Position numbers and translations under genes: made by a program | DNA from: Pseudomonas asiatica | GTDB taxonomy: Bacteria > Pseudomonadota > Gammaproteobacteria > Pseudomonadales > Pseudomonadaceae | Assembly: GCF_009932335.1 (NCBI RefSeq) | Contig: NZ_BLJF01000001.1 | Location: 1,674,001-1,738,000, forward strand | DNA: 64,000 bases | Direction of reading: 5' to 3' | The notes under the pieces: generated by a model | Told to the model about the DNA's origin: nothing | Seen by the model: only the letters and a program-made list of their open reading frames with translations | The model's database searches: none | Shown: piece by piece, positions 45,674-54,826 of the stretch | Position numbering within the stretch: position 1 is the first letter of the stretch | Layout of the letters: every line of letters starts with the position of its first letter

Positions 45674-45715
45674 GGCGCACAAGCGCCCGCTCTGCGATAC
45701 AGTTGGCGCTTTTTT
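45674..45715 (+). terminator. Attenuator-like terminator/antiterminator in the DUF6124 leader
   Basis: AGCGCC (45682-45687) and GGCGCT (45705-45710) form a stem followed by six T, a good intrinsic terminator 150 bases before the DUF6124 gene. GGCGC at 45674-45678 can pair instead with GCGCC at 45683-45687 (loop ACAA), which would destroy the terminator stem. Further downstream, GTTTGGTCAC occurs twice (near 45652 and 45820). I recall this leader as conserved before related genes in Pseudomonas but cannot verify it. Confidence 0.5.
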
Positions 45716-45866
45716 GTGCCCGCTGTTTCGTTTTATGGCGGCTGTGCGTGGGGCGCCTCCGTGCGCGCCGGTTTCCTTGATTCCCGGTTGACCAACCCGC
45801 GTACAGTCGCCACCCATTCGTTTGGTCACGTTGTGTGGCGGCTCCAGTGAATCAAGGAGCGACACA

Positions 45867-46187
45867 ATGACAAAAGGCTTACCCGATCCTCCCGTACGCG
45901 CCACCACGGCGTCCTCCAGTTTCTCCACGTGCGAATGCAGCCACCCACCGTTGTTTGCCGTGCGTTCTGGGGTGGACTACGACGATGCGCTGGTGCATCT
46001 GTCCACGCTGCTCAAAGGCGCGTTTGCGACCAATCTCAAGGCACTGGAGCTGGCCAAGGGAACCTGTCGTGATCTGTTGTTGAGCAATGACCATGGGCTG
46101 GATTCGGCCAAGGCGGTGGTGGAGGCGTTGCTGGATGGGGTGGAGAGGCAGCAACTGGTTGGGCGGAAGACGGTGCCGGGTGTCTGA
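45867..46187 (+). CDS. DUF6124 (DUF3077-like) small protein
   Basis: A 106-residue protein beginning MTKGLPDPP, with LFAVRSGVDYDDALVHLSTL in the middle and two predicted helices to the C-terminus. It resembles a Pseudomonas-specific uncharacterised family that is often present in several copies per genome. The start at 45867 follows AAGGAG. It stands alone between repeat-rich spacers and behind a long structured leader. Function unknown; no catalytic residues or signal peptide are visible. Confidence 0.75.
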   Translation: MTKGLPDPPVRATTASSSFSTCECSHPPLFAVRSGVDYDDALVHLSTLLKGAFATNLKALELAKGTCRDLLLSNDHGLDSAKAVVEALLDGVERQQLVGRKTVPGV

Positions 46188-46239
46188 CGGGCGCTTGGGC
46201 TTTGTTTGATTCAAGCGGCAGCCGTGATTGACCTTGAGG

Positions 46240-46505
46240 GCCTCTTCGCGGGTGAACCCGCTCCCACAGGTTCAGCGCCAACTCGAAGCCAGCGCAGTAC
46301 CTGTGGGAGCGGGCGCGCCCGCGAAGCAGGCGACGCGGTGAATGGCACCGGCTTTGCCGGTGTTCGCGGGCATGCCCGCTCCCACAGGTACCGTGGGATC
46401 TCAAGTGCGACGCCGGCCCTGTGGGAGCGGGTTTACCCGCGAAGCAGGCGCCGCGGTGGATGGCACCGGCTGTGCCGGTGTTCGCGGGTAAACCCGCTCC
46501 CACAA
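46240..46505. repeat. Tandem REP array with a duplicated 85-base unit
   Basis: At least six REP arms of the type GGGAGCGGG...CCCGC. Two successive units, about 46302-46388 and 46421-46505, share GCGAAGCAGGCG and GGCACCGGCT and differ in paired positions: GCGGGCGCGCCCGC versus GCGGGTTTACCCGC. Most of the 546-base spacer 46188-46733 is this array; no gene is seen. Confidence 0.8.
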
Positions 46506-46733
46506 TGATCGCCGTTGGGCAAAACGACAGCTATGGGTCGTTATCCGCGGAACGCACCAGAACCGTTATCCAACCTGGCAGTCGTTCACCGCTGGCAGGC
46601 CCCCGCGCTGTACTGACCATAGCCCCGTATCAGGCTCTAGGTTGCCTTTCGCCAACCACCGATCGTCAGCTCCATCGACCTCCAAGCCCGCCGCCCGGTC
46701 AACCGGGAGACCCTAGGCCGCGATGGTGAACCA

Positions 46734-49286
46734 ATGGACGTCTTTGCTGACAATGAAATGTCGACCCGCAGTGATGTGGTCGGGCAACTGATCGTGGCGT
46801 TTTCCCTGATTCTGCTGTTGGCCTTGTTGCTGGGGCTGTTCTCCCTCTACCGCCTCGCCGGGGCGCTGGACGCCCGAGAAGTGGAGCAGAGCCGCTTCTA
46901 TGCTGAATCCGCCATGGCCCAGCTGCAGAAGAACGACAGGACGTTCCTGCTGACCCATGCCAACTGGCAGGCCGCCTATGATCACTTGGGCGGGCAGGTC
47001 GATGCACATTGGGCATACGACGAGGACAATGTCGGCGCCACGCTCTATACCTCCGATGGGTACGAAGGCGTATATGTGCTCGATGACGACGGTACGCGGT
47101 ACGCAATACTGGACGGTAAGCTCAGCCAGCTGGGCCTGGAGCAGCATACCGTCAGTGCCGGCAAGATCCTGCAGGAGGCTCGGCAAGCAGCGCAGCACGA
47201 TCAGGCGTCTTCAGGCTATCTGGTCTTTCGTGGCCAGCCGGCGGTGTACGTCGCTGCACTGATCCGCCCGCAGACCCAGCCGGCCCGCCCGCCGGGACCA
47301 ACTGCGGTTTTGGTGTTCATTCGGGTTCTATCGCCACAGGTGCTCTTGCCGCTGGGCCAGGCGGCGGGGCTGTTAGGCCTGGCCGTGGGCGATTCGGCCG
47401 ATCAGCGCCAAGGGCGCGGTGCCCTGCCACTTGAAGGCAGCGGCCACACCTTGACATGGGATATACCGCAGCCCGGCACCGAACTGATCCACACGGTAAT
47501 CGTGCCCTTGGCTATCGCCGTTCTATTCATCGCACTGAGCATGGCATTGTTTGCACGCTACGCGATCCGCGCCAGCAGCAGGATCGATCGCAGCCACCGT
47601 GCTCTGGTGACTTCCAGGGTTGCCCTGCAATCAAGTGAAGAGCGCTTCAAGGCAGTGGCCGAAGCTGCCTCGGACTGGATTTGGGAAACGGATGTGCTCC
47701 TTCGCCTGACCTACCTTTCGGACCGGTTCACCGAACTCACCGGGCACCCCGTCGAAGCGTGGCGACAGCGCCCGATTACCGAGTTGCTGTCGTGTGATAC
47801 CAGCAACCTCCGGACCTCGCTGCACAGCCTGGCCGCGACAGGCTCCTCCGGCACGCTGCGCTGCCAATACCAGGACCATCTAGGCCAGCAGCGTATCTGC
47901 AGGATCGCTTCGCGCGCGATCGTGGCCGAGGGCGTGTGTACCGGCTTTCGTGGCACGTGCAGCGACATCACCGACGAAGTGGCCGCCCATGCCCAGATTC
48001 AGCACCTCTCCTTGCACGACGCCCTGACCGGCCTGCCGAATCGCAACAAGCTGTTCCGTTTCCTCGAACAATCAGCCCCTGGCGCTGAGCTACCCAAGGT
48101 GGCGCTGTTGATGCTCGATCTGGACAACTTCAAGCCAATCAACGACAGCCTTGGGCATCCGGCCGGCGACGCGGTGCTGCTCGAGGTAGCGAGCCGCCTC
48201 GGTCAAGTTACCCGTGACAGTGATCTGGTCGCCCGTCTGGGAGGCGATGAGTTCATCGTCGTACTGACCCGGCCAGGCGATCACCAGGACATGGACCGAT
48301 TCTGCATGCGCGTGATCGAGGCGATCAAACGCCCCATTCAGGTCGAAGGGCATGTCGTGCAAGTGGGGGTAAGCCTGGGTGTAGTGCTGTCGGCCGAGTA
48401 CCCTGGTACGCCGAGCGACCTGATCCGACACGCCGACGTGGCCCTTTACAGCGCCAAGCAGGCGGGCAAGAACACCTGGCGCTTCTTTTCGGCACAGATG
48501 AACGCCGCTTTGATGGAGAAGCGTGTGCTGGAAAGCGAGCTGCGCGAGGGCATACCGCGTGGCGAGCTGGTGCTGCATTTTCAGCCGCGCTTCAAGGTCG
48601 ATGGGGTCTCGATCGCATCGGCCGAGGCCCTGGTGCGCTGGCAACACCCGCGCCTGGGCCTGCTCCGCCCGGATCGTTTCATCCCGCTTGCCGAAGAGTC
48701 CGACCTGATCGTGCTGCTTGGCAACTGGGTGCTGCAGGAAGCCTGTACCAAGGCGCGGGGCTGGCCGCAGGCGGTGATGGTCTCGGTCAACATGTCGCCG
48801 GCCCAGTTCAGCCGCAGCGATGTGGTCCGCGACGTCGGCAACGCGTTGCGCGCCACCGGGCTGCCAGCCCACCGCCTGGAGCTGGAAATTACCGAGAACG
48901 TCATGCTCAACGATGTCGAAGGCGCACTGCACACCATGCTTGCACTGAAAGAGCTGGGCGTGCGCCTGAACATGGACGACTTCGGGACCGGTTACTCCTC
49001 GTTGGGTTACCTGCGTACCTACCCGTTCGACAGCATCAAGATCGACAAGCGCTTCGTGCAGCACCTGGGAAAGAGTGGCAGCGACCGTAGCGTGGTCCAG
49101 GCCATCATCAACCTTGGCAATGCAATGGGCATGACGGTGACTGCCAAAGGTGTCGAGACCGCCGAGCAATTGGCCTTGCTCTGCGATGACCAATGCCATG
49201 AAGTACAAGGCTTCCTGCTCAGCAAACCGCTGGAAAACGAGGCACTGATGGGGATGATGAAAGACCAGGTGTCGTTAGCGCAATGA
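46734..49286 (+). CDS. CHASE4-PAS-GGDEF-EAL cyclic di-GMP signalling protein
   Basis: An 850-residue protein: membrane helix (about residues 17-42), a periplasmic CHASE4-like sensor (about 45-255), a second helix (about 258-280), then PAS (about 300-410), GGDEF (about 420-585) and EAL (about 600-845) domains. The cyclase motif RLGGDEF and the phosphodiesterase motif SAEALVRW are intact, with ITENVM and DDFGTGYSSL loops, so either activity is possible. QPRF replaces the common QPIV/QPQV before EAL. A start at 46758 (MSTRSD) is an alternative. The protein is monocistronic. Confidence 0.92.
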   Translation: MDVFADNEMSTRSDVVGQLIVAFSLILLLALLLGLFSLYRLAGALDAREVEQSRFYAESAMAQLQKNDRTFLLTHANWQAAYDHLGGQVDAHWAYDEDNVGATLYTSDGYEGVYVLDDDGTRYAILDGKLSQLGLEQHTVSAGKILQEARQAAQHDQASSGYLVFRGQPAVYVAALIRPQTQPARPPGPTAVLVFIRVLSPQVLLPLGQAAGLLGLAVGDSADQRQGRGALPLEGSGHTLTWDIPQPGTELIHTVIVPLAIAVLFIALSMALFARYAIRASSRIDRSHRALVTSRVALQSSEERFKAVAEAASDWIWETDVLLRLTYLSDRFTELTGHPVEAWRQRPITELLSCDTSNLRTSLHSLAATGSSGTLRCQYQDHLGQQRICRIASRAIVAEGVCTGFRGTCSDITDEVAAHAQIQHLSLHDALTGLPNRNKLFRFLEQSAPGAELPKVALLMLDLDNFKPINDSLGHPAGDAVLLEVASRLGQVTRDSDLVARLGGDEFIVVLTRPGDHQDMDRFCMRVIEAIKRPIQVEGHVVQVGVSLGVVLSAEYPGTPSDLIRHADVALYSAKQAGKNTWRFFSAQMNAALMEKRVLESELREGIPRGELVLHFQPRFKVDGVSIASAEALVRWQHPRLGLLRPDRFIPLAEESDLIVLLGNWVLQEACTKARGWPQAVMVSVNMSPAQFSRSDVVRDVGNALRATGLPAHRLELEITENVMLNDVEGALHTMLALKELGVRLNMDDFGTGYSSLGYLRTYPFDSIKIDKRFVQHLGKSGSDRSVVQAIINLGNAMGMTVTAKGVETAEQLALLCDDQCHEVQGFLLSKPLENEALMGMMKDQVSLAQ

Positions 49287-49308
49287 CACCTCGCAGAGGA
49301 GGGCAGTT

Positions 49309-50223
49309 TCATTCGGATGCAAACGACGGCCGTTCCGCGAACCATGCCACCGCCAGCTCCTTGAACGCCTCAGCCGAAGGCGTCAGCGGATAGCGTTGAT
49401 CATGCGCCAGCACGATGCTGTGCGTTGGCAATTTCTCCTCGGTCGGCCGACATACCAGCGCTTGACCATCATAACTGCGGTCACCAAATGGCCGGGTGTA
49501 GATCAGCGCCACGCCAAACCCGTTGGCGACCAGGCTACGCTGCATCTCGAAGGTGCGCACACGGTGCACAGCGGCGGGCGAAAGATCGTAGAAGCTGAAC
49601 AGATCCAGCACATGCTGCCAGCTGTGGACCTGATCGGTGACTACCAATGTGTATTCGGATAGCGCTTTGAGGCTGACGCGCGATTCCTTGGCCAACGGGT
49701 GATCGGCAGCCAGCAGTACCTGAGCGGTCAGCTGGCACAACTGGGTGCATTGAGTGTTCGGCGGCAGACCCAGATCGTAGGTGATCGCCAGCTCTATCGC
49801 ACCCTCACTCAGCCGCTTGCCAACATAATCGAAGCTGCCTTCGCGCATATCGACCGTGACCCTCGGGCAGGACTCCTGCATCCGTCGCACAATTTGTGGC
49901 AGGCAATAGGGCGCCAGGTCTTCAAAACATCCGACCACCAACTCTCCGACACACTCTCCTGCATTGGCATTGATCTCGGCAAAGGTCCGAGCTTCGCTCA
50001 GAACGCGGCGGGCCTGGACCATGACGGTACGCCCGAACGGGGTCAGCGATATGCCGAGGCCACGTTGGCGCACGAAAATCGATTGGCCCAGCACCTCTTC
50101 CAATTCGCTGATGGCCGCCGAAATGGAGGGCTGTGAAACATGAAGCTCCATGGCGGCAGTCGTCAGGTTCCCGTGCTTGGCCGCTGCGAGCGCGTAGCGC
50201 AGTTGTCGCAGTGTGAACTTCAT
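49309..50223 (-). CDS. LysR-family regulator of the betaine-ABC/lyase operon
   Basis: A 304-residue LysR regulator with N-terminal helix-turn-helix LTTAAMELHVSQPSISAAIS (about residues 20-39) and the effector domain (about 90-300). It is convergent with the GGDEF/EAL gene and divergent from the ABC transporter operon, with a 199-base AT-rich shared spacer. By the usual LysR rule it should activate the ABC-lyase operon when the imported compound is present. The ligand is unknown but is expected to be the lyase substrate or product. Confidence 0.88.
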   Translation of the reverse strand: MKFTLRQLRYALAAAKHGNLTTAAMELHVSQPSISAAISELEEVLGQSIFVRQRGLGISLTPFGRTVMVQARRVLSEARTFAEINANAGECVGELVVGCFEDLAPYCLPQIVRRMQESCPRVTVDMREGSFDYVGKRLSEGAIELAITYDLGLPPNTQCTQLCQLTAQVLLAADHPLAKESRVSLKALSEYTLVVTDQVHSWQHVLDLFSFYDLSPAAVHRVRTFEMQRSLVANGFGVALIYTRPFGDRSYDGQALVCRPTEEKLPTHSIVLAHDQRYPLTPSAEAFKELAVAWFAERPSFASE

Positions 50224-50422
50224 AGGTTTTTCCGTTGTGATACATCAGGACATATTATTTTATCCTTTTTTGAGGTTGTGAAATATTTCCTCTGTGCAGT
50301 GGCCACCGATCACAGGTGCCACGCCGATGCCGATTGCAAGGCTGATCAGCCAGTTTGGCGACCCTCTTTGGGCCGGATGCCCTCGACTACTGCAATCCAT
50401 GTTCTTGTTTGGGAGCGTCACA

Positions 50423-51391
50423 ATGAAAATTACAAAGGCTCTGCTGACCACCACACTATCTTTCGGGCTGCTGGCGGCCGCTGGTGCCAGCCAGGCGGCC
50501 GGCTGGTGCGAGTCTGGCAAACCGGTGAAATTCGCCGGATTGAACTGGGAAAGCGGGATGCTGCTCACGGACGTGATGCAGTTCGTGCTGAAAAATGGTT
50601 ATGGCTGTGAAACCGACAGCCTGCCGGGTAACTCCATCTCCATGGAAAACGCCCTGAGCAGCAACGACATTCAGGTGTTTGCCGAAGAGTGGGTAGGGCG
50701 CAGCGAGGTCTGGAACAAGGCGGCGGCCGCCGGCAAGGTTGTTGGCGTCGGCGCGCCGGTCGTTGGCGCAGTCGAAGGCTGGTATGTGCCGCGTTACGTG
50801 ATCGAAGGCGACCCCAAGCGCAAACTCGAAGCCAAGGCACCGAACCTCAAGACCATCGCCGATCTTGGGCAATACGCCCAGGTATTCAAAGACCCGGAAG
50901 AACCGGACAAGGGGCGCTTCTACAATTGCCCGGCCGGCTGGACCTGCGAGCTGGACAACAGCGAGATGCTCAAGCACTACGGCCTGGAAAGCAGCTACAC
51001 CAACTTCCGCCCGGGCACCGGCCCGGCACTGGATGCCGCCGTGCTGTCGAGCTACAAGCGTGGCGAGCCGATCCTGTTCTACTACTGGTCGCCGACGCCG
51101 CTGATGGGCCTGGTCGACCTGGTCAAGCTGGACGAGAAGCCAGGCGTGGATAAATCCCTGACCATCAAGGTGGGCCTGTCGAAGGCCTTCCACGAGCAGG
51201 CGCCGGAACTGGTGGCAGTGCTGGAAAAGGTCAATCTGCCGATCGACCTGCTGAACCAGAACCTGGCGCGCATGAGCAAAGATCGCATCGAGTCGCCGGA
51301 ACTGGCCAAGTTGTTCCTCAAGGAGCACCCCGAGGTCTGGCACAGCTGGGTCAGCGAAGACGCAGCCAAAAAGGTGGACGCGGCACTCTGA
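50423..51391 (+). CDS. Periplasmic binding protein of a quaternary-amine-type ABC importer
   Basis: A 322-residue OpuAC/ProX-family binding protein. The signal peptide MKITKALLTTTLSFGLLAAA...SQAA is followed by GWCESGKPVKFAGLNWESGM. Aromatic residues that could form a betaine-binding cage are abundant (EEWVGRSEVW, GWYVPRYVIE, FYYWSPTPLMGL). It resembles both ProX and the HutX histidine-type proteins. The start at 50423 gives the signal peptide. It is the first gene of an operon with permease, ATPase and a lyase homologue. Its ligand is inferred to be a histidine-derived betaine. Confidence 0.88.
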   Translation: MKITKALLTTTLSFGLLAAAGASQAAGWCESGKPVKFAGLNWESGMLLTDVMQFVLKNGYGCETDSLPGNSISMENALSSNDIQVFAEEWVGRSEVWNKAAAAGKVVGVGAPVVGAVEGWYVPRYVIEGDPKRKLEAKAPNLKTIADLGQYAQVFKDPEEPDKGRFYNCPAGWTCELDNSEMLKHYGLESSYTNFRPGTGPALDAAVLSSYKRGEPILFYYWSPTPLMGLVDLVKLDEKPGVDKSLTIKVGLSKAFHEQAPELVAVLEKVNLPIDLLNQNLARMSKDRIESPELAKLFLKEHPEVWHSWVSEDAAKKVDAAL

Positions 51392-51466
51392 GCGTATGGG
51401 CTTGTCCGGCTCCTGCCGGACAAGGCACGCGACAGTCCGTTTCATGCACTTGCTCGAGAGAATTCC

Positions 51467-52318
51467 ATGTTTCCCAAGAACTTCACGTTTTCCATTGCCG
51501 ACTGGGTCAATGGCTGGGTCGATGCGCTTGTAACCAACTACGGTGACGTGTTCCGGCACATCTCCGACACCCTGCTGTGGGCCATCGTCAACCTCGAAGG
51601 CCTGCTGCGCGCAGTACCCTGGTGGCTGATGCTGGCCATTGTTGCTGGTATCGCCTGGCACGCCACCCGCAAAGTCGTGACCACTGCCGTGATCGTCGGC
51701 TTGCTCTTTTTGGTCGGCGCGGTCGGCCTCTGGGACAAGCTGATGCAGACCCTGGCGCTGATGCTGGTCGCAACGCTGATATCGGTCCTGGTCGGCATTC
51801 CGCTGGGTGTGCTGTCGGCGCGCAACGATCGCCTTCGGGCGGTGTTGATGCCGCTGCTCGACATCATGCAGACCATGCCCAGCTTCGTGTACCTGATACC
51901 GGTGCTGATGCTGTTCGGCCTGGGCAAGGTGCCGGCGATCTTTGCCACCGTCATCTATGCCGCGCCGCCGCTGATTCGCCTGACCGACCTGGGCATTCGC
52001 CAGGTGGATGGCGAGGTCATGGAGGCGATCAACGCTTTCGGTGCCAATCGCATGCAACAACTGTTCGGTGTGCAGCTGCCACTGGCGTTGCCGAGCATCA
52101 TGGCCGGTATCAACCAGACCACCATGATGGCCCTGTCGATGGTGGTCATCGCCTCGATGATCGGTGCCCGCGGCCTGGGTGAAGACGTCCTGGTCGGCAT
52201 CCAGACCCTGAATGTGGGCCGCGGCCTCGAAGCGGGCCTGGCCATCGTGATTCTGGCGGTCGTGATCGACCGTATTACCCAGGCCTATGGCCGACCACGG
52301 CATGGGGTGGGCAAATGA
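51467..52318 (+). CDS. ABC transporter permease (ProW/HutW type)
   Basis: A 283-residue permease beginning [20 protein letters not shown]. About six hydrophobic helices and the ABC-coupling EAA region near [25 protein letters not shown] mark it as a ProW-type BPD transporter subunit. The last codons overlap the ATPase start by ATGA. It works with the binding protein upstream and the ATPase downstream to import a quaternary amine or amino acid. Confidence 0.92.
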   Translation: MFPKNFTFSIADWVNGWVDALVTNYGDVFRHISDTLLWAIVNLEGLLRAVPWWLMLAIVAGIAWHATRKVVTTAVIVGLLFLVGAVGLWDKLMQTLALMLVATLISVLVGIPLGVLSARNDRLRAVLMPLLDIMQTMPSFVYLIPVLMLFGLGKVPAIFATVIYAAPPLIRLTDLGIRQVDGEVMEAINAFGANRMQQLFGVQLPLALPSIMAGINQTTMMALSMVVIASMIGARGLGEDVLVGIQTLNVGRGLEAGLAIVILAVVIDRITQAYGRPRHGVGK

Positions 52319-53148
52319 GCGCCAAACAGACAATGAACAAGATCGAAGTCAAGAATGTCTTCAAGATATTCGGTGCTCGCGCCGAAGATGCCCTGAAACT
52401 GATCCGCCAGCAAAAAGCCAAGGATCAGGTCCTGGCCGAAACCGGCTGCGTGGTTGGGGTCAACGATCTCTCGTTGTCCATCGGCAGCGGCGAGATCTTC
52501 GTGATCATGGGGCTGTCGGGCTCGGGCAAGTCGACCCTAGTGCGCCACTTCAACCGCCTGATCGACCCGACCAGCGGCCAGATCCTGGTCGATGGCGAAG
52601 ACATTCTGCAGTACGACATGGACGCCCTGCGCGAATTCCGCCGGCACAAGATCAGCATGGTATTCCAGAGCTTCGGCCTGTTGCCGCACCGCACCGTGCT
52701 GGACAACGTCGCCTACGGCCTGAAAGTCCGTGGCGAGAGCAAGGCCAGGTGCGCAGAGCGTGCCCTGCACTGGATCAACACCGTGGGCCTCAAGGGTTAC
52801 GAAAAGTCGTACCCGCACCAGTTGTCGGGCGGCATGCGTCAGCGCGTCGGCCTGGCCCGCGCCCTGGCAGCCGACACCGACATCATCCTGATGGACGAAG
52901 CCTTCAGTGCGCTCGACCCGCTGATTCGCGCCGAAATGCAGGACCAGTTGCTGGAGCTGCAGAAGACACTGCACAAGACCATCGTCTTCATCACCCACGA
53001 CCTGGACGAAGCGGTGCGTATCGGTAACCGGATTGCCATTCTCAAGGACGGTCGCCTGGTCCAGGTCGGTACGCCGAAAGAAATCCTCTACCAACCTGCG
53101 GACGAATATGTAGATCGTTTCGTGCAGCGTCGCGTAGCTTCGCTTTAA
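52315..53148 (+). CDS. ABC transporter ATPase (ProV/HutV type, no CBS domains)
   Basis: A 277-residue ATPase with Walker [10 protein letters not shown] (about residues 65-73), the Q-loop [11 protein letters not shown], signature [15 protein letters not shown] (about 168-182), Walker [15 protein letters not shown] and the switch His in ITHDLDEA. Unlike E. coli ProV it stops soon after the nucleotide domain and lacks the osmosensing CBS pair, so uptake is probably nutritional, not osmoprotective. Only 12 bases separate it from the lyase gene. Confidence 0.93.
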   Translation: MSAKQTMNKIEVKNVFKIFGARAEDALKLIRQQKAKDQVLAETGCVVGVNDLSLSIGSGEIFVIMGLSGSGKSTLVRHFNRLIDPTSGQILVDGEDILQYDMDALREFRRHKISMVFQSFGLLPHRTVLDNVAYGLKVRGESKARCAERALHWINTVGLKGYEKSYPHQLSGGMRQRVGLARALAADTDIILMDEAFSALDPLIRAEMQDQLLELQKTLHKTIVFITHDLDEAVRIGNRIAILKDGRLVQVGTPKEILYQPADEYVDRFVQRRVASL

Positions 53149-53160
53149 GGAACCGGGTAT

Positions 53161-54684
53161 ATGTCGTTTGCCGAAAGAATCATCATCGCCGACGCGCCAG
53201 TGCGTTGGCAGGACGTGGTGGCAGTGGCCCGGCATGGCGCGAAGCTTGAGCTGGCCCCATCGGCCTGGGCCCGGATCGAGAACGCCCAGGCGATTGTCCA
53301 GCGCATCGTTTCCAGCGGTGACCGCGCCTATGGCGTCAACACCGGGCTTGGCGCCTTGTGCAATGTCTCGTTGCAGGATGAACAACTCAGCCAGCTGTCG
53401 CACAACACCTTGCTCAGCCATGCCTGTGGCGTGGGTACGGCGCTGTCGGACGAACAGACCCGGGCGATCATGTGCGCGGCGATCATCAATTTCTGCCAGG
53501 GCCGTTCCGGCCTGCAGCGCAAGGTGGTCGAGGCGCTGCTGACCTTGCTCAACCAGCACATCACGCCGCAGGTGCCGAAGCAGGGGTCGGTGGGGTACCT
53601 GACCCACATGGCGCATATCAGCATCACCTTGCTGGGCGTCGGCCAGGTCAGCTATCGCGGCCAGATCATGCCGGCGCAGCAGGCCTTGGCCGAGGTCGGC
53701 CTGGCGCCGGTCAAACTGGGTGCCAAGGATGGCCTGTGCCTGGTCAACGGTACCCCTTGCATGACCGGCCTTAGCTGCCTGTCCCTGGACGACGCCACTC
53801 GGTTGAGCCAATGGGCGGATGTCATCAGTGCCATGAGCTTCGAGGCCCTGCGCGGCCAGCTCGATGCCTTCGACCCTGAAATCATCGCGATGAAACCGCA
53901 CCCCGGCATGCAGCGCGTGGGCAGTAACCTGCGACGCCTGCTCGACGGCAGCGAAATCATTGCCAGCAGCCAAGGCATACGCACCCAGGACGCCTTGAGC
54001 ATTCGCTCGATTCCGCAGGTTCATGGCGCCGCCCGCGATCAGCTAGACCACGCTGCGCGGCAGATCGAAACCGAACTCAACTCCACCACGGACAACCCGA
54101 TGCTGCTGGGTACGCCCGAGTCGTATCGGGTGGTTTCCCAGGCGAATCCGCACGGCCAGTCGGTGGCCATGGCGGCTGACTTGCTGGCCATCGCGGTGGC
54201 CGAGATCGGGGCGATTGCCGAGCGTCGTCTCGATCGCCTGATCAACCCGTTGGTCAGCGGATTGCCGGCTTTCCTGGTCAGCCAGCCGGGAGTTAATTCG
54301 GGGATGATGATTGTCCAGTACGTGGCTGCTTCACTGTGTGCAGAAAACCGTCAGCTGGCACAACCGGCAGTCGTCGACAACTACGTCACTTCCGGCCTGC
54401 AGGAGGACCATCTGAGCATGGGCACCAATGCCGGGTTGAAGCTGCACCGCGCCCTGGAGAACTGCACGCAGATCCTCGCCATCGAATACCTGCTGGCGGC
54501 CCAGGCATTCGAGTTCCTCAAGGAGCAGCGCTTTGGCGCGGGTACCAGCGTTGCCTGGCGGTTGTTGCGCGAACGGGTCCCGGCGTATGCCCAGGACCGT
54601 TGGCTGGCCCCGGATATCGCCAGCAGCGCATCGATCCTGAAGGATCCGGGCCTGCTTGGCGCTGCATTCCCCGAGCTGTTATGA
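53161..54684 (+). CDS. Ammonia-lyase-superfamily protein without the MIO tripeptide, candidate ergothionase-like lyase
   Basis: A 507-residue HAL/PAL-fold protein. The catalytic-loop Tyr is kept in RAYGVNTGLGAL (about residues 57-68), and IPQVHGAARDQL, STTDNPML and GTNAGLKLHRALENC are recognisable. The MIO-forming site normally GSVGASGDLAPLAH reads G142-SVG-YLTHMAH: the Ala-Ser-Gly is absent by a clean three-codon deletion. It therefore cannot deaminate histidine by the MIO route. Ergothionase, a relative without MIO, eliminates trimethylamine from ergothioneine. The betaine-type importer 12 bases upstream fits a trimethylated histidine substrate. Annotating it as hutH would be wrong. Confidence 0.85.
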   Translation: MSFAERIIIADAPVRWQDVVAVARHGAKLELAPSAWARIENAQAIVQRIVSSGDRAYGVNTGLGALCNVSLQDEQLSQLSHNTLLSHACGVGTALSDEQTRAIMCAAIINFCQGRSGLQRKVVEALLTLLNQHITPQVPKQGSVGYLTHMAHISITLLGVGQVSYRGQIMPAQQALAEVGLAPVKLGAKDGLCLVNGTPCMTGLSCLSLDDATRLSQWADVISAMSFEALRGQLDAFDPEIIAMKPHPGMQRVGSNLRRLLDGSEIIASSQGIRTQDALSIRSIPQVHGAARDQLDHAARQIETELNSTTDNPMLLGTPESYRVVSQANPHGQSVAMAADLLAIAVAEIGAIAERRLDRLINPLVSGLPAFLVSQPGVNSGMMIVQYVAASLCAENRQLAQPAVVDNYVTSGLQEDHLSMGTNAGLKLHRALENCTQILAIEYLLAAQAFEFLKEQRFGAGTSVAWRLLRERVPAYAQDRWLAPDIASSASILKDPGLLGAAFPELL

Positions 54685-54781
54685 GCGATGCAAGGGCCGC
54701 TCATGGCTTCGGCTCCTGAGGCGCAAGACCTGTGCAATCGGGGGGCAAATGCCCCCTTGATTGTGAACGACCAATATTCAG

Positions 54782-54812
54782 AAAAAAGGCCAGGGTGCCA
54801 TGCACCCTGGCC
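54782..54812 (-). terminator. Intrinsic terminator for leftward transcription
   Basis: GGCCAGGGTGC-CAT-GCACCCTGGCC is a perfect 11-base stem that on the minus strand runs into six U. It lies directly after the stop of a KGG-protein remnant, to which it originally belonged. It also separates the lyase gene from leftward transcripts. Confidence 0.85.
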
Positions 54813-54826
54813 GAGCTCATTTCAAG

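Noticed and set aside
46240..46505. Possible CRISPR array
   Set aside because: Repeats are palindromic REP arms in alternating orientation, without regular unique spacers or cas genes.
50456..52333. Long minus-strand frame opposite the ABC genes
   Set aside because: Antisense shadow dominated by His, Gln and Asp; it crosses two real genes.
53161..54684. Annotation as histidine ammonia-lyase (hutH)
   Set aside because: The Ala-Ser-Gly MIO triad is absent and no urocanase or other hut gene is nearby.
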